Assembly (NCBI GenBank): GCA_013076295.1
Contig: RQOL01000535.1
Coordinates: forward strand, 62,001 to 126,000
DNA: 64,000 nt
Direction of reading: 5' to 3'
DNA from: Sanderia malayensis
Taxonomy: Eukaryota; Cnidaria; Scyphozoa; Semaeostomeae; Pelagiidae
In this document: in pieces, positions 53,801-64,000 of the stretch
Numbering within the stretch: the first letter of the stretch is position 1
How the letters are laid out: each line of letters starts with the position of its first letter
Notes under the pieces: model-generated
Told to the model about the DNA's origin: nothing
Databases searched by the model: none
What the model saw: only the letters and a program-made list of their open reading frames with translations
Translations under genes and position numbers: made by a program

Positions 53801-55674
53801 TGACAAGAAGCATGTCAAATACTTTTTATATCCTTCCACTACAAGGAATTAAGCTCTTAAAAGTTGTATGAAAATATAATAATGAAAAATGGGAATATTC
53901 CATTCAAATGACTTTTTACTGTGATTAACCTTCTCATTTCTTGTATGGAAAAGATTATGGGAAAAAGATTTCCCATTTGATTGCATCAAATGATTAATGC
54001 CTAAAATCGCCAACACTAACACTTCACTGCTGAAAAGTTAAGACAGTTACAGTGACACAAAATGAAGTTGCTTAATGTTTAATGGATACTCACCTGGATA
54101 AAGCAGAGGAAGCAAAACAGACCTAGGATTTGCAAGTGGTGGGATAGGCACTGTTATCTTGAGAAAAATGTGATTTTTGTCATGTTCGCTCATTGGTTCA
54201 CATCTTGAACAAATATCAAAGTCTATACAGTTGGAACATTTGTACCGAATACCGGTTAATGGATTAGCATTGCATATGTTACAGCTGATGCCACGATGAA
54301 TAACACAATCGTTCTTTGACTGATTCTCTCCAATATTATACAGTAAATTTAAGATATTCTCTGACTCTCTGCACCTTATATCTTTGGCATCTTTAGAAAC
54401 TAGGGAAAAAGTTCAACAACAAATTTAATAAAATGCAAGGCTAATAAACAGGTGTAAGTGCAGCTAATGGTAAAATTTGCATAAAATACACTCCCCTCGC
54501 AAAAGTTTGGAAGCGCCTGATGAAAAATGGCGTCTAGAAGTGGCCCTAGGCCTGAGCAAGAAAATTTACATAACAATGTAAGACTACCAAACGGGTTTCA
54601 ATAGCGAATATATTTAGCATAAATATACTCGAAATTTCATACATTTTCAAATGAAAACATAATTTAAACTACATCATATTGCTTTACAATAATATTAAAA
54701 GAAAACTGCGAAGATGTCCGTTAAAAATGTTTACGAAAATTTATCGAAGTGGAGAAATTAAAACGCCAATAATTATAATTTCTTTCACTCAAAGCCACGC
54801 AAATTCTCTCTCATTTAAAAGAGAATGTTTTAACATTTTGAAAAATATAAGAATTGTTTAGGTAACTGTCTTGACCTTTTACAATTCACGGTTGAAGTCT
54901 TTGTTTGCAACTTGAGAAGCACATGTTTTGTTTTCCAAATTTCAAATTGGGTTTTAAAAAATAAAATTTTTGTTCACTTCAGAAAATGTTAAGCCCTTAA
55001 AAATTATATCAAATTATAATATTTGAAACAAATTATAGGAATATCCATGCTGGATTTTTTGTTATGGCGCACTCTGGAAAAAAAATTACAGAAAAATAGG
55101 TTTTGTCAAATCAAATTCCTAAAATGATAAACAAAGACTTAAACCGTGAATTTTAAAAGGTCAAGACAGTTACCTAAATAATTCTTATATTTTTCAAAGT
55201 TTTAAAACATTCTCTTTTAAATGAGAGAGAATTTGCGTGGCTTTGAGTGAAAGAAATTATAATTATTGGCGTTTTAATTTCTCCACTTGGATAAATTTTC
55301 GTAAACATTTTTTAACGGACCTCTTCGCAGTTTTCTTTTAATATTATTGTAAAACACTATGATATAATTTAAATTATGTTTTTATTTGAAAATGTATGAA
55401 ATTTTGAGTATATTTATGCTAAATATATTCGCTATTGAAACCCGTTTGGTAGTCTTACATTGCTATGTAAATTCTTCTGCTCAGGCCTAGGGCCACTTCT
55501 AGACGCCATTTTTCATCAGGCGTTTCCAAACTTTTGCGAGGGGAGTGTATGTACCTAGGCTAGGGTTATGGTATTGAGAGAGAGAAAGAGATTACTTTAG
55601 GTTTTTTTAGATTTTTTTGTTCCAAATCTGTAAAAATTATACTCACTAGTTGGACAATCAATAGATTGATTCAT
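50850..55674 (-). CDS. ZZ zinc finger plus EF-hand protein, three exons (359 aa)
   Basis: Coding exons: 55674-55647 (ATG at 55674, MNQSIDCPT), 54399-54094 and 51595-50850 (stop at 50850-50852). Donors GTGAGTAT and GTGAGTAT and the acceptors TTTTCCCTAG and GTAAAAAAG join with matching phase (A|TT and G|CT), totalling 1080 nt. Exon 2 encodes a ZZ zinc finger (CVIHRGISCNICNANPLTG, RYKCSNCIDFDICSRC, then EHDKNHIF). Exon 3 encodes a helical lead-in and three EF-hand-like loops: DLNGNGYISFPE, DVDSDNFISRED (Asp at position 12, weaker) and DTDRDDKISYND. It is predicted to be a soluble calcium-responsive adaptor whose ZZ finger binds a protein partner. I do not know an exact orthologue. Both introns carry MITEs. 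The start lies 1.8 kb from the divergent SMC4 start. Confidence 0.85.
51681..51937. mobile_element. TA-target MITE, CCGTAAATCCTCGAATAAGC ends (257 bp)
   Basis: Inverted ends CCGTAAATCC(T)CGAATAAGCC flanked by TA, with GGGGGCTTATT blocks just inside. It lies in the second intron of the ZZ/EF-hand gene. Same family as 57852-58231 and, more distantly, 55853-56276. Confidence 0.88.
52417..52648. promoter_or_regulatory. Promoter-like module, copy 2 (intron of the ZZ/EF-hand gene)
   Basis: Second copy of the segment at 31583-31812, with the CRE-like TGACGTAA and the right ETS-type arm ACTTCCGTG; the left arm of the palindrome is mutated (CAGGAAAGT) and the CCAAT boxes are altered. No transcript start is evident. 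Confidence 0.45.
53168..53590. mobile_element. pogo/Tigger-type MITE (423 bp)
   Basis: Inverted ends CAGTACATCCTCGATTATCY followed by GAA; TA on the right, AA on the left. Internal TTGATTATCCGAA repeats. Ends of this TCGATTATCCG type are characteristic of pogo-like elements. Intronic. Confidence 0.85.
54489..55547. mobile_element. Palindromic TA-target MITE, copy B (1059 bp)
   Basis: Ends CACTCCCCTCGCAAAAGTTT are exact inverted copies flanked by TA. Arms of about 415 bp (54489-54905 and 55133-55547) surround a loop of about 227 bp. It fills most of the first intron of the ZZ/EF-hand gene. The arms would form a long RNA hairpin when the intron is transcribed. Confidence 0.93.
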
Positions 55675-55852
55675 TGTAAGATATGCGAAGCCTTGGAAAC
55701 TCCAGGCAAGGAAACAAAAACTGAATTTACTTTCCTTTTGACTTTCAGTTCAGTTAGGCCCGTGCCCGTGTCTGGTCTGTCTCCAGCCAACAGAGCAGAA
55801 CCGAGGGCCGAGTGAAGTTTGTTGCTGTTGTTGTTCAGGCAGAATAATATTA

Positions 55853-56276
55853 CCGTATTTCCTCTATTAAGCGCCCATCCTCTATTAACCGCCCCCCTCC
55901 AATAAGCGCCCACCCTAAAATCAAAAAGTGTGAAATAAGCGCCCCCCTCTATTAACCGCCCAGGGCGGCTAATAGAATTCTTACATTTTCACTGTTTGGT
56001 TCAAATAATAGCGTAGAAACATGTGAATAGACAGCAATTCCTTTCTTTTATCAATGGCAACATAAGCAAGTAGTTTAAGACCAAAGTTAGTTATTATATC
56101 TTAAAGAAAATATCCATTTTAATGTTTATTGTTTTGTTTTTGAAGATGCTCGATGTTAAAATTTTAGGACTATGAAATAACCGCCCCCCTCTAATAAGCG
56201 CCCCCCTCTAGTAAGCGCCCACCCAATTTTGCGAAATATTTAATAAGCGCCCGGGCGCTTAATAGAGGAAATACGG
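55853..56276. mobile_element. TA-target MITE, CCGTATTTCCTCTATTAAGC ends (424 bp)
   Basis: Exact inverted ends CCGTATTTCCTCTATTAAGC flanked by TA; several AATAAGCGCCC blocks near each end. Located between the divergent ZZ/EF-hand and SMC4 genes. Confidence 0.9.
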
Positions 56277-56278
56277 TA

Positions 56279-57364
56279 TGCTTTTTAAGGATGCATCGAA
56301 ATACACCAAATTCTCGTTGCAACCAATGAAATCTACATTTTGCAATTTTGTTTTTTCAAGACTATCTATATAAGATAAGCAATTTTTCGACAAAACGCCA
56401 GTTTAGCTCTACAGCAGTGGCGGCGCCAGGGGGGGGATGGGGGGACTAGTCCCCTCACTTTTTTAGAAAGATGGTCTCTGAGATTCATGCAAATCCGATG
56501 AGAAAATTGGAGGGGGGGGGGGGGGGTTAGGCCTACGTTCTGTGAATTGGACATGTAAAACTTCCATATTTGAAATCATATATCAGCGTCTCCCATGAAT
56601 TCCCATCTTGGAAGGGAATTCTCCGACGTTTTCCGACGTTCAACACTGCTATCAACAGGTGTTGTTTGAAAACATTTTCGCTGCATTTGACTTTCGTAAC
56701 TATACCCATTTCTTATGTTTCTGTCAAGGTTTTTTGTGTTGTTATAATAATGTATGCAGAAAGAGAAATCAAAGGATCCTAAGCCATTTTGAGACCTCTC
56801 AAATGACTAAATCCCGGGAGCTTCCGGGGGCTTCGCGTTCGCCCCCTGGACCCCTACCAGGGCGCTGCCCTGGACCCGCTGGGGGGCTTATAGCGCCCCC
56901 AGACCCCCAGCTCTTTTAGGCAACGGCCCCCGGCCATTTTTAAATAGCAAGACACAATTTTTAAAAACTTTTTGCCCGCCCCGGAAAACCCCCCCCCACT
57001 TTTTTGAAGCTGGCGCCGCCACTGCTACAGGGGGTTTTCGCCCCCTGACCCCCTTATCTAGTCCATTGGCAATATGGCATAGAATAACGACGGAATCGTC
57101 GACTATATTTAACCGTATCTGCAGGTATAAATAATTCTTATCCGTTATGTGTATTGTCCCTATCGCAGTTTGGGGTTGTCTCAGGTTTCGTATGAAAAAG
57201 ATCAAAATTTCCCACTGTGAAAGCTAATAACGAAATTTTTTTTCATAATTCGTAGTGTTAGCTCGACTCTCGGCGTACGCTGTTCCTCTCGCCCGGTTTG
57301 CTTCGTCACAAGACGAAAAATGATGTATGAGGCAGATCTGTTTCGATGCATCCTAAAAAGCATC
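56279..57364. mobile_element. TA-target MITE split by an hAT MITE
   Basis: Inverted ends TGCTTTTTAAGGATGCATCG and GATGCTTTTTAGGATGCATC flanked by TA. The middle is occupied by the hAT element at 56415-57024. It ends about 130 bp before the SMC4 start codon. Confidence 0.65.
56415..57024. mobile_element. hAT MITE (610 bp)
   Basis: Inverted ends CAGTGGCGGCGCCAG, flanked by CTACAG on both sides (6 bp visible). Followed inward by G/C runs (GGGGGG). Non-coding. Confidence 0.75.
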
Positions 57365-57378
57365 TACCATATTTTTGG

Positions 57379-57390
57379 TTTTGGCGCCAA
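57379..57390. promoter_or_regulatory. E2F-type site upstream of SMC4
   Basis: TTTTGGCGCCAA is a symmetric match to the E2F consensus TTTSGCGCS, 103 bases before the SMC4 ATG. Cell-cycle genes of the condensin group are commonly E2F-controlled; use of this site is inferred. Confidence 0.55.
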
Positions 57391-57492
57391 GACAAAATAA
57401 GACAGAACGAACATTGGAGAACAGGAGGAGAAGGAACACACACATCGACCTTTTTGCGTGTTTGAGTGCATCTATTTTCTTCATTGCTTAAA

Positions 57493-60400
57493 ATGAACAC
57501 AATGAACAACGACACACTATCTGACTCAAATGATGCAATGTTTTCTCAAGAGAAGAACCAAAGGCTGGTTATTACACATATAATCAACGACTTCTTTAAA
57601 TCTTATGCCGGAAAGCAATGTCTTGGCCCCTTCCACAAGGTAAATTGTTTACCATAGGTTATCGCCTGGTTGTTATTTTTCCCAACACTGAGTCGAGCAA
57701 TTAATAATATTACTAAACTTTACTAGTTCGGCAAAGTAATCACTCTCGTCGAATTAGCTGTAAAAAATACAAAATATTGTAATTAGGCTCTTGATGGATG
57801 ATGATGATTATTGTTATTACATCATCATAGCAGAATATTTAAAGGAGAATACCGTAAATCCTCGAATTAGCCCCCTGGGGGCTTATTTATTTTTGACATT
57901 TTCAGAGGGGGGCTTATTCGAGGGGGGGCTTATAAAGCTATCTGAAATATGGCACAAAATTTGATGTTGTTACTGGGAAAAGAAACGGGAAATTGGTTTA
58001 GTTGTTCCAGCAAAGTGTTTTGCATACACATATAATCAGAAGAATGCTAAGATATTGGTGAAAAAACTGCTAGAAAAACAAAATTTTCTCGAACTCGCTG
58101 TACGCAAGCATCAGCATGTTTGGGGTGGGGGCTTATTTGAGGGGGGGGGCTTATTAACAATTTGTAGTCCTAGGGTGGGGGCTTATTCGAGGGGGGGCTT
58201 ATTCGAGGGGGGCCAATTCGAGTATTTACGGTATTAGCTTTTGTCATGTCAAAACATTAGGCATAAATGTGCTTTTATCGCAAGATTATATGGAAAACGT
58301 GCAAATTTTTTGTTCAGAGTTGAACTTTGTAAAATATCAATATTTAAAATAACCAAGCCCTTTTAAAAATAAGGCCCTCCTCTCCTTGGGCTTTTTGGAT
58401 GTTTTCCACAATTGCAGCTTGGCCTCAAATATGGGTTATTATTAGGCATGCCCTTTCTCTTTAGTTTTTAATTTAGTTTATTTAGCTGAATAAGAACATA
58501 TTATCATTTGGAGTGTTTTCATTTTTAAGAGCTTCACCTCAATTGTTGGACCCAATGGAAGTGGGAAGTCAAATGTAATTGATGCTATGCTTTTTGTCTT
58601 TGGATATCGGTCAAAGCAAATTAGATCAAAGAAACTTTCTTTACTGATACACCATTCTGAGAAATATCCAGATGTTCAAAGCTGCACAGTTAGTGTCTAT
58701 TTTCAGAAGATAATTGATTTGGTAAGGATTCAGATTGTTTCCCTTGCATTTAGCTTGCTTCTTCCCTTTTTTAACAAATACTCTTTGATTGGACCTGAAG
58801 AGATGAACCAGAATTCAAAAATGATAGAAATCATTAAATTTAGACACAACAGCTTAATCACATGATAATTTTTGATAATTATTTTTTTCCATGTTTAACA
58901 AATTTATGATCTAACATTTGAACCTTGATGAATTGAACACCCAGGGGAGTTGGGATGTTTTTTTACTAGAGTAGTTGAGAGAGGTATAACAAGATTTGAC
59001 ACATTGAAGAGTTTAGCTTTAGTTGACTTATCAAACTTTATTGGTATGCTTTCCATACTGGGGTCTTGAAGAAGGCTACAATTATATTCTCTTTATATTG
59101 AGCTTAGATATAAGTGATATGTACATAGTAAACTACTAGTTGCTTTGATACGTTATTATCAGCAACATTTTATCATCATCAGTTGTACATGGTTGCATAA
59201 TGAGCAAAAATTACTCTTTAAATAACAACAGTAATTATTATTATGACTATTATTCTACCAATAAAAGTTCAGGTAATAATAGTTATTATTATCATAAGAT
59301 CAACAGTCATAAGAATTCTTATGTTTATGCTACTTTCAAGGGGTTTTAGATCTATTACAAGTTTTAGGTTCTAAATTATTTCACAAAGAACCATTTTACC
59401 ATTTATTACCATTTTTTACAAGCCTGGCGAGGAATCAAAAATTGTACCAAATAGTGACTTTGTCGTATCAAGAACTGCTAAGAAGGATGGGAGCTCAGAC
59501 TACTTTATAAATGGCAAGAAAAGATCATTCAAGGAAGTGGGAGTCCTATTAAGACAGAGTGGCATAGACCTTGATCATAATCGTTTTCTTATTCTGCAGG
59601 TATTTAATTCCCTTCAATTTTTTGTGAGCTTTTTCAAAATAAAGAACATATGTACCAGTGCTAAACTGGTTAATTTCTCTTTTTTGTTTTCTTTCAAAAT
59701 TCCAGGGAGAGGTTGAGCAGATCTCCATGATGAGACCAAAAGCAGAAAATGAAAATGATGAAGGAATGTTGGAATATCTGGAGGATATTATTGGTTCTAG
59801 TAGATTTAAAGAACCAATTGAGAACCTTACTGTTCTTGTAGAATCCCTAAATGAGCAAAGGCGTGAGAAGGTAACACATTACTTAAGGTTGATTTTTAAT
59901 CACTTATTAAATGTCCTCATCGTGTCCTTTGGATATTTTAAACCTTGGATTCTGGGAAGTAAATCCTACTGTAAATACTCTCTGTATAACGAACCCTGGA
60001 TATAACGAACTTTCGTTATTACGAACAAAGCTTCTGATCCCCTGACCAAAAATACCCTCGATATAACGAATTTTTGAGAAAACCTATCGCGATGGCGTGC
60101 GGGGCTAGAGACGTAAATGTGGTTTCAATCATAATCTACCCGGCCTATTCCTTTCGCCCGAATTTTGATACGATATCAAAGTATAAAGTATGGATGGCGA
60201 AAGTGAAGAAGAATGTGAGGTAATAGAGGAAGAAGTTGTGTAGCCACCAACGAAGGGTGAAGCTTTTCAAGCTCTGGATGTGCTTCAAACATCGAGCCGT
60301 GCGGAAATAGGGAACGAAATGGGAAGATCAATTCCCTTTCGAAATTATATGACGTAGCAATGAGAAACAAAAAGGAACAAAAACATATCACTGGTTTTTT

Positions 60401-63400
60401 TGTTTAACAGAACAGAAAGAAATAAAAGTAGATAAAATAAAATAGTAATGACAAAATTGACAACAAGTTGTAATATCGACTTTGCTTTGTGATATGAAAC
60501 ATGTTTGAGCGTTTTTCCTGTTGCAATCTATGAGAGCAACAACTGTTGTCATCCTGTAAACTGTTTTTTGGAACAATATAGTGTGCGGCTTATGCAGCCA
60601 AAAGTGACATATCATTTTTTTTGCTGAAATGGAGAGAATTTAACGTGCTTAGAAGCATGCCGCAAATAGAATTTGAAAATGTTCTGTAGTTTCTGAGTTA
60701 TTCATTGCCAAAGTAAGCATTTTGGCCAAATTTTTGTAGAAACTGTGACATCACAGTGATGCGCGATTTCAGCAGCAGACGCCCTGCGAACCGCGGTCAA
60801 CAAAACGCTGATCGGAGTGAAAATTTCCGAAAACATTCACAGCGGTGCTCTCTTGGGCCTCCAGATGAATAAAATTGGAATGACTGCACTGTAATAAAAT
60901 GAAATTTAATAACTGCCGTGGACTTCTCGATGACAATATAGACTAACTATTCATCAACAGAACTTCTATTTTCAAAGCGGACATCAATCTCTTGAAGGGA
61001 TAGGCCGTCACATGCAGAATCTTCATCGCCGTAGTCGACTCCAGGTCGATTTCGAGACGATTCGCCCCCAGACCATTTCGCTATCTCAAGTTATTAAAAA
61101 AATTGTGACGCGAGGTCGAAATTTCCCATACAAACCCCATGGGAACTCAGTTTCTACAGACATGGGTGGGTTTGAGCCTAAATAAAGCATACCTATACTC
61201 GTCAGAAAACACTCAAAATAGGTTCATAGTGATACTCAGATCTTTTTCTCTCCATTTCAGCAAAAAAAAACGATAGGTCATTTTTGGCTACATAAGCCCT
61301 TTAAGCGCGAATACTTCAGGGAGGGTCCAACAAACATTCTGGCCCATTTGTGTTTGGAATTCTTCCTTAAAAATGTTCCTTCTGTACAACGAACTCCCGC
61401 TATTGCGAACTATTTTCTCGGTCCCTACAGAGTTCGTTATAGCGGGATTCTACTGTATGACTCCGTCCTGCTCTTTGAATTGCCCATTACTTTACCATAC
61501 CAGTATGTCTTCAGTCTAAATCAATACAATTTTTAGCTGAGCCGAGTAAAAGCAGTGGAAAAGGAGAAAGATGAGCTCGAAGGAGCAAAAGACGAGGCCG
61601 TTAAGTATTTATCTATGGAGAATGAAATAACTAAGCAGAAGAGTTTACTTTATCAAAAATACAGGTAAGCAACGCTTTATGTTCTTCTATTATTACCGTT
61701 ACTACAATTATTACCGTTATTCAAAAATATGAATCTGCATTCACATTCTTGATTTGCTTGTTCTTGCTACATCATTTACGCTTTAAGGCATTCATATTTC
61801 TATTTTGTCATCAAATGCTGAGTATTAATTATGATCACTAGTGAAGACAACGAACCATGCTGCAGCTCTTTTGTCGATACCAATTTCTGGCATTGTAGTT
61901 CAGAGTTCTAGCTTTCTAATATCATCCTCAGCTCTGCTTGCTTGAAGAATGTCGAAAAGGGAATGGCTGGACGTGCTGATGTTCAGACAAAACTTGATGA
62001 AATACAATCATTATTGAAGGAAATGAAAGGTTAGAATTTACATTTGACATTCACCATACCACCCCTGACAAGGAATTCGGCGAATTGATTAGAATGGATT
62101 CAGATGATCATGTGCTTATCCAGCGAACTTTACATTCTTTTCTTTATCAATGGATTTTAATGCACTTAGCACTACCTATAATTGTGAAATAAATTTGCGT
62201 CATTCTTTGCCTGTCCTCATTCTTCGCACAAAAGTTGTTTTATTACCATTATTATTACTCTAGTACTAGGCTTCTTACAAACCTTTTTTTTTTAAATTTG
62301 AATTAGGATATTGACATCTGGCCTATATTTATAATTATGATTGCAGTGGATTTTTTGTTAATGCTTATTAACCTAACATTCCGGGTCGAATTTCATTTTT
62401 TCGTCATTTCTTCTGCAGAAGTGATGAAAGTAAAGGCAAAAGAAGAGAAAGCCATCAAAAAGTATGCTTTAAACTACATGTAACTTTAAACTTTGCTGCG
62501 TTATTTTCCCTTCATTGTATCTTACCGGTTTCTTGTCTAAAGATGCTTTGCCTGGTGTGTTTTGTCACAGACTTTATTCTCAATATACTGTTCAATTTAC
62601 AGGAACGAACATTTATTTTGGAACGGAAATTTAAAGAGAGCCGCGGCGCTCATTCGAGTAAATACGGTAATTAAGATTTAATTATTCACCATCCAATTTC
62701 AGAGAGTTTGAAAAGCTGGCGGAGGCAGCAGAAATAAGCAAAAAGACATTTGCGGAATTCGAAAATACCGATTGTGCACTTCAAAAGGTGACTTAACAAC
62801 AACCCTTTTTTTACCCTCTTGTTTAGGCATGGCAACTAGTCTGATCTTTGAACTAGTTAATTGTCGAAAGATGGCATTTTGTCACTTCTCTTGTTTGCCT
62901 GATACACAATGAAGGCAGTTGTTTGCGAACAAGCCTTGAGCAGTCAGCATGCACAACATGTGCAGCTCAGAATTGCCAAACTCTGGTTCTATAGTGCTGT
63001 GGGTGGTTCAGAAAAAATCGGCACCTTTTTTTAGCTTAGTAGTCCGGATGCCCTCTTGAGGTTTTGGTATGGGGAGGGGAAAATTTTGCTGCTGTAGTTA
63101 AACTTCCGTTGTAAAAAATGGTGTGCATGCTCATTGTTCTGCCCGCCACAGCTTTGTACCACCGTTCTGCAGTATTTGAAACCATCTTGACAGAAGCAGA
63201 TAGCTCTTGGCTAATGCCCATGATGCTGTGCTGCTAAGCTTCTATTTAGGGTGTGGATTATTGAAGCGGGAGTGGTGTGGAGTCTTGTTATTATTTTACT
63301 TGTCTTGCTATTATTTTGCTTCAATTTTCTAAAAAAATTTCTTTCACATCAAGGAATTACAGCATAAGCAATCTGATTGTAAGAAGTTGGAAAAGTCACT

Positions 63401-63419
63401 GCAGAAGGAAAAAGAAAAG
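57493..63419 (+). CDS. SMC4: SMC4, condensin ATPase subunit: first nine exons (gene continues past the window)
   Basis: Coding exons 57493-57639, 58530-58721, 59423-59599, 59706-59870, 61537-61664, 61932-62029, 62419-62461, 62703-62787 and 63354-63419 have GT-AG borders and continuous phase (367 residues so far). The N-terminus reads RLVITHIINDFFKSYAG and LGPFHK, then the Walker A loop GPNGSGKSNVIDAMLFVFGY. SMC4-specific stretches follow: RSKKLSLLIHHSEKYPDVQS, SGIDLDHNRFLILQGEVEQI (Q-loop) and HDEG-like NDEGMLEYLEDIIGSSR. The later exons form the start of the long coiled coil. SMC4 pairs with SMC2 in condensin I and II to compact mitotic chromosomes. Introns hold MITEs. The hinge, second coiled coil and C-terminal Walker B would lie beyond 64000. 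Confidence 0.95.
57852..58231. mobile_element. TA-target MITE in SMC4 intron 1 (380 bp)
   Basis: Ends CCGTAAATCCTCGAATTAGC and CCGTAAATACTCGAATTGGC are inverted, flanked by TA, with repeated GGGGGGCTTATTCGAG inside. Same family as 51681-51937. Confidence 0.88.
59969..61455. mobile_element. pogo-type MITE in SMC4 intron 4, with a nested inverted-repeat element
   Basis: Ends CTGTAAATACTCTCTGTATA and CAGTAGAATCCCGCTATAAC, both continuing ACGAAC, are diverged inverted copies flanked by TA. Inside, about 60590-61304 is bounded by inverted GGCTTATG(C/T)AGCCAAAA and TTGCTGAAATGGAGAGAA sequences, a second MITE. No transposase frame. Confidence 0.75.
62590..62680. repeat. Fragment of a GTAAATAC-type MITE end
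   Basis: CATTCGAGTAAATACGGTA matches the right end of the MITE family at 57852-58231; the rest of the element is not recognisable. It lies in SMC4 intron 7. Confidence 0.45.
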
Positions 63420-64000
63420 GTTTGTCGAATTTTCAGAACCTCAGACGATAAAATATTTAAAAACCGTACTACTAATGACCCTGCGACTTAAAGTGTCTCA
63501 CAGCTTATTTTTATTAGCTAAATCCATAGATTCGAATGCACTGATTTGGAATCCGTTGTATTTTTTTGATATCACAGATAGTTTTTTTAAATCGAGGCAA
63601 AGAGTGCCATTTTCCGTGGTTAACTTTTGGGACCGGGGGAGCCTACTATGACATCACAGTGGGACTTTCAGAAATTGCAAACATAGAGTATTCAATACAT
63701 TGTACAATGAAGGGCATGTGGGACAGTCTTATAACAAAGCCCTTAAGCAGTTTCGGCTACTTTTTGACGATGGTCATAGGAGCTTTATTGAGATTGGAGG
63801 GTTAATATAATTCTCTAATGGGCTTCAGAAAATATTCACTAAAAATGACTGCAAATTACGCTTTATGAACTTTTATTGTTTGATTAATCATTCATCATCG
63901 TTCACAGTTTCAAAACAAGAGAGAATTCTCGTTTTCAAAGGAGGTTTATTAGAGGGGGCCTAATAACGAGGGGGCTTATTGGGCCTTTTACTGTGCATTA
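63420..64000 (+). other. SMC4 intron 9 (incomplete)
   Basis: Starts with donor GTTTGTCG. No further SMC4 exon is recognised before the window end. At 63935-63985 GAGGGGGCCTAATAACGAGG-type sequence resembles the GGGGGCTTATT MITE family. Chance frames at 63277-63805 have no support. Confidence 0.5.

Overview
The window is animal nuclear DNA, most likely from a cnidarian or another early-branching metazoan. This is inferred from AT-rich sequence, spliced genes with ordinary GT-AG introns, a divergent intronless Shaker-type potassium channel, and a transposon load typical of such genomes (DIRS-like and Penelope-like retroelements, IS3EU-like, hAT, Harbinger, Kolobok-like and mariner-like DNA elements). 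The species cannot be named from the sequence alone.

Host genes sit at the two ends. On the left are the N-terminal end of a protein kinase (1-309, minus, cut by the window edge), an unidentified protein with a C-terminal coiled coil (5395-6540, plus) and a Kv1/Shaker-like channel (7788-8957, plus). On the right are a three-exon ZZ zinc finger plus EF-hand protein (50850-55674, minus) and, divergent from it, the first nine exons of SMC4, the condensin ATPase (57493-63419, plus, continuing beyond the window). Splice sites and phases of the last two genes were checked base by base and agree.

The middle (about 9.4-49 kb) is nearly all repeats. From 9.4 to 16 kb lies a poorly resolved stretch with two minisatellite arrays (87-bp and 75-bp units); 16.05-16.76 kb holds a broken DIRS-like reverse transcriptase. 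From 17 to 39.7 kb is a Russian-doll nest that can be unpacked from its target-site duplications (TSDs). A 5'-truncated Penelope-like element was hit in its GIY-YIG domain by a foldback element M3 (17513-39441, TSD AGTTTGATC). M3 was hit by a related foldback M2 (18124-31227, TSD AGGACAACT) and by a Copia retrotransposon (32060-38978). M2 was hit by element P (18256-21797), a Harbinger-like MITE (23135-23914) and a third foldback M1 (24053-30870, TSD TGATACAAAC). M1 was hit by a 5.3-kb IS3EU-like transposon (24473-29775, TSD GACAAC). P carries an hAT MITE; Copia carries a LINE and an hAT MITE.

The most interesting unit is the IS3EU-like transposon. Besides a decayed DDE integrase/transposase it carries an E3 ubiquitin ligase with a UBZ-like zinc finger, a textbook ubiquitin-interacting motif and a HECT domain with its catalytic cysteine intact. 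A second copy of its target (M1', about 811-2041) supplies an empty site at 1461-1466 that confirms the insertion point.
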